Part shown: positions 37,430-37,965 of the stretch, in pieces
How the letters are laid out: every line of letters starts with the position of its first letter
How positions within the stretch are numbered: position 1 is the first letter of the stretch
From: DATKZS01 sp035527835 [NCBI: bacterium]
GTDB lineage: Bacteria > RBG-13-61-14
Reading direction: 5' to 3'
DNA: 37,965 bases
Assembly: GCA_035527835.1 (NCBI GenBank)
Contig: DATKZS010000067.1
Coordinates: 1 to 37,965 of the forward strand
Notes under the pieces: model-generated
Databases searched by the model: none
What the model saw: the letters and a program-made list of their open reading frames with translations, nothing else
What the model was told of the DNA's origin: nothing
Translations under genes and position numbers: made by a program

Positions 37430-37965
37430 ATGAAGAAGGTCAGGATCGCGATCATCGGGACGGGGTTCATCGGGAACTACCATGCGCGGGCGCTCGCCAA
37501 GCTCGATGACGTGGAGATGGTGGCGGCGTGCGGGCTGCCCAAGGCGTCGTGCCGGGAGTTCGCGGACCGCTACGGCATCAAGTACGTGACGGGCGACGCG
37601 CTGGCGCTCTCCCGGCGCGATGACGTTGACGCGGCGGTGATCGGGGTCCCGAACAGGTTCCACGCGCCGTTCGCGCTGGCGATGCTGAAGAGCGGCAAGG
37701 ACGTGTTCGTGGAGAAGCCGATGTGCCTGGGCCCGGCCCAGGGGATAAAGATCGAGCGGGCGGCGAAGGCGGCCAGGCGCCTGGTGATGACGGGGCACAT
37801 GTGGCGGTTCGACACGGAGGTGAACTTCATCCGGGACGTGGTGCTCTCGGGCAGGATCGGGAAGGCGGTGAAGACCAAGGGTTACGGCATCCACGTGAAC
37901 TGGGGCCCGGCGGGGTGGTTCAAGGAGAAGAAGCTCGCGGGCGGCGGGGCGCTCGCGGACATGGG
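37430..37965 (+). CDS. Gfo/Idh/MocA-family oxidoreductase, 5' part (runs off the window)
   Basis: The frame opens at ATG 37430 after GGGAGGGAGAG and remains open to the end (178 codons seen). The Rossmann start is RIAIIGTGFIGNYHARALA, followed by VIGVPNRFHAPFALAMLKS and the catalytic-site motif EKPMCLGP. Relatives oxidise or reduce sugars and cyclitols with NAD(P), for example inositol or glucose-6-phosphate 3-dehydrogenases. It closes the GH4-DegT-kinase cluster in this window. The substrate and C-terminal domain are not visible. Confidence 0.92.
   Translation, partial: MKKVRIAIIGTGFIGNYHARALAKLDDVEMVAACGLPKASCREFADRYGIKYVTGDALALSRRDDVDAAVIGVPNRFHAPFALAMLKSGKDVFVEKPMCLGPAQGIKIERAAKAARRLVMTGHMWRFDTEVNFIRDVVLSGRIGKAVKTKGYGIHVNWGPAGWFKEKKLAGGGALADM

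Noticed and set aside
37327-37509. 60-aa plus-strand ORF across the repeat and the start of the oxidoreductase
   Set aside because: The oxidoreductase frame from 37430 has a Rossmann motif, a strong ribosome site and continues to the window end; the short ORF is in another frame.

Overview
The window is GC-rich bacterial DNA from a Gram-negative-type, free-living bacterium. Evidence for this includes a lipobox lipoprotein, periplasmic-type exported proteins, a sigma-54 activator, a PilZ domain protein and a SixA phosphatase. The mixture of acyl-CoA and MaoC genes, glycoside hydrolases, DegT and Gfo/Idh/MocA enzymes, and many families of palindromic intergenic repeats fits an uncultured deltaproteobacterial-like or candidate-phylum genome. 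The sequence alone does not fix the taxon. I see no rRNA, tRNA, CRISPR array, phage genes or intact insertion sequence.

Layout. (1) 25-6561, minus strand: a very large secreted multidomain protein (1367 aa), a small secreted beta-propeller protein and a stand-alone TrpB2. The two secreted genes are visibly AT-richer than the rest, apart from the 5' third of the large gene. (2) 6605-9590: a DUF89 protein, a TatT-like/TPR exported protein and, divergently, a flavodoxin-fold FMN protein. (3) 9748-16268: a YfhO-type membrane protein on plus, then a minus-strand run of an orphan N-terminal piece of the RNA-repair methyltransferase Hen1, a small barrel-like protein, an XRE regulator and an unusual RecQ helicase. 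(4) 16442-19690: a PAS-PAS-PAS-AAA+-Fis sigma-54 activator with an altered GAFTGA loop, and a flavin reductase. (5) 19691-21191: a PilZ-SRPBCC fusion and a dense cluster of repeats. (6) 21195-24139: SixA, a two-gene MaoC/FAS1-like hydratase and an exported GH29 alpha-L-fucosidase. (7) 24122-30710: a small orphan protein, an exported putative glycosidase, a penicillin-acylase lipoprotein and an M50 membrane protease. (8) 30943-33402: an acyl-CoA synthetase and a VapBC-type toxin-antitoxin pair with its own promoter/operator. (9) 33520-37965 (runs off the end): GH4 phospho-glycosidase, DegT aminotransferase, BadF-type sugar kinase and Gfo/Idh/MocA oxidoreductase, which read as a sugar or amino-sugar operon.

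How parts may work together. Exported fucosidase and the putative glycosidase would release sugars outside the cytoplasm, and the last cluster could phosphorylate, oxidise or aminate and hydrolyse sugars inside. That link is inference. The MaoC pair and acyl-CoA synthetase point to acyl-CoA metabolism. The most unusual items are the Hen1 relic beside RecQ, a MepA/LAS-type peptidase domain at the end of the giant propeller protein, the RecQ with two RQC-like domains and a HEAT-like tail, the PilZ-SRPBCC fusion, the possible 3-amino-sugar locus, and at least seven kinds of palindromic or direct intergenic repeats. Four of the five convergent gene pairs overlap at their stop codons by 4-18 bp.
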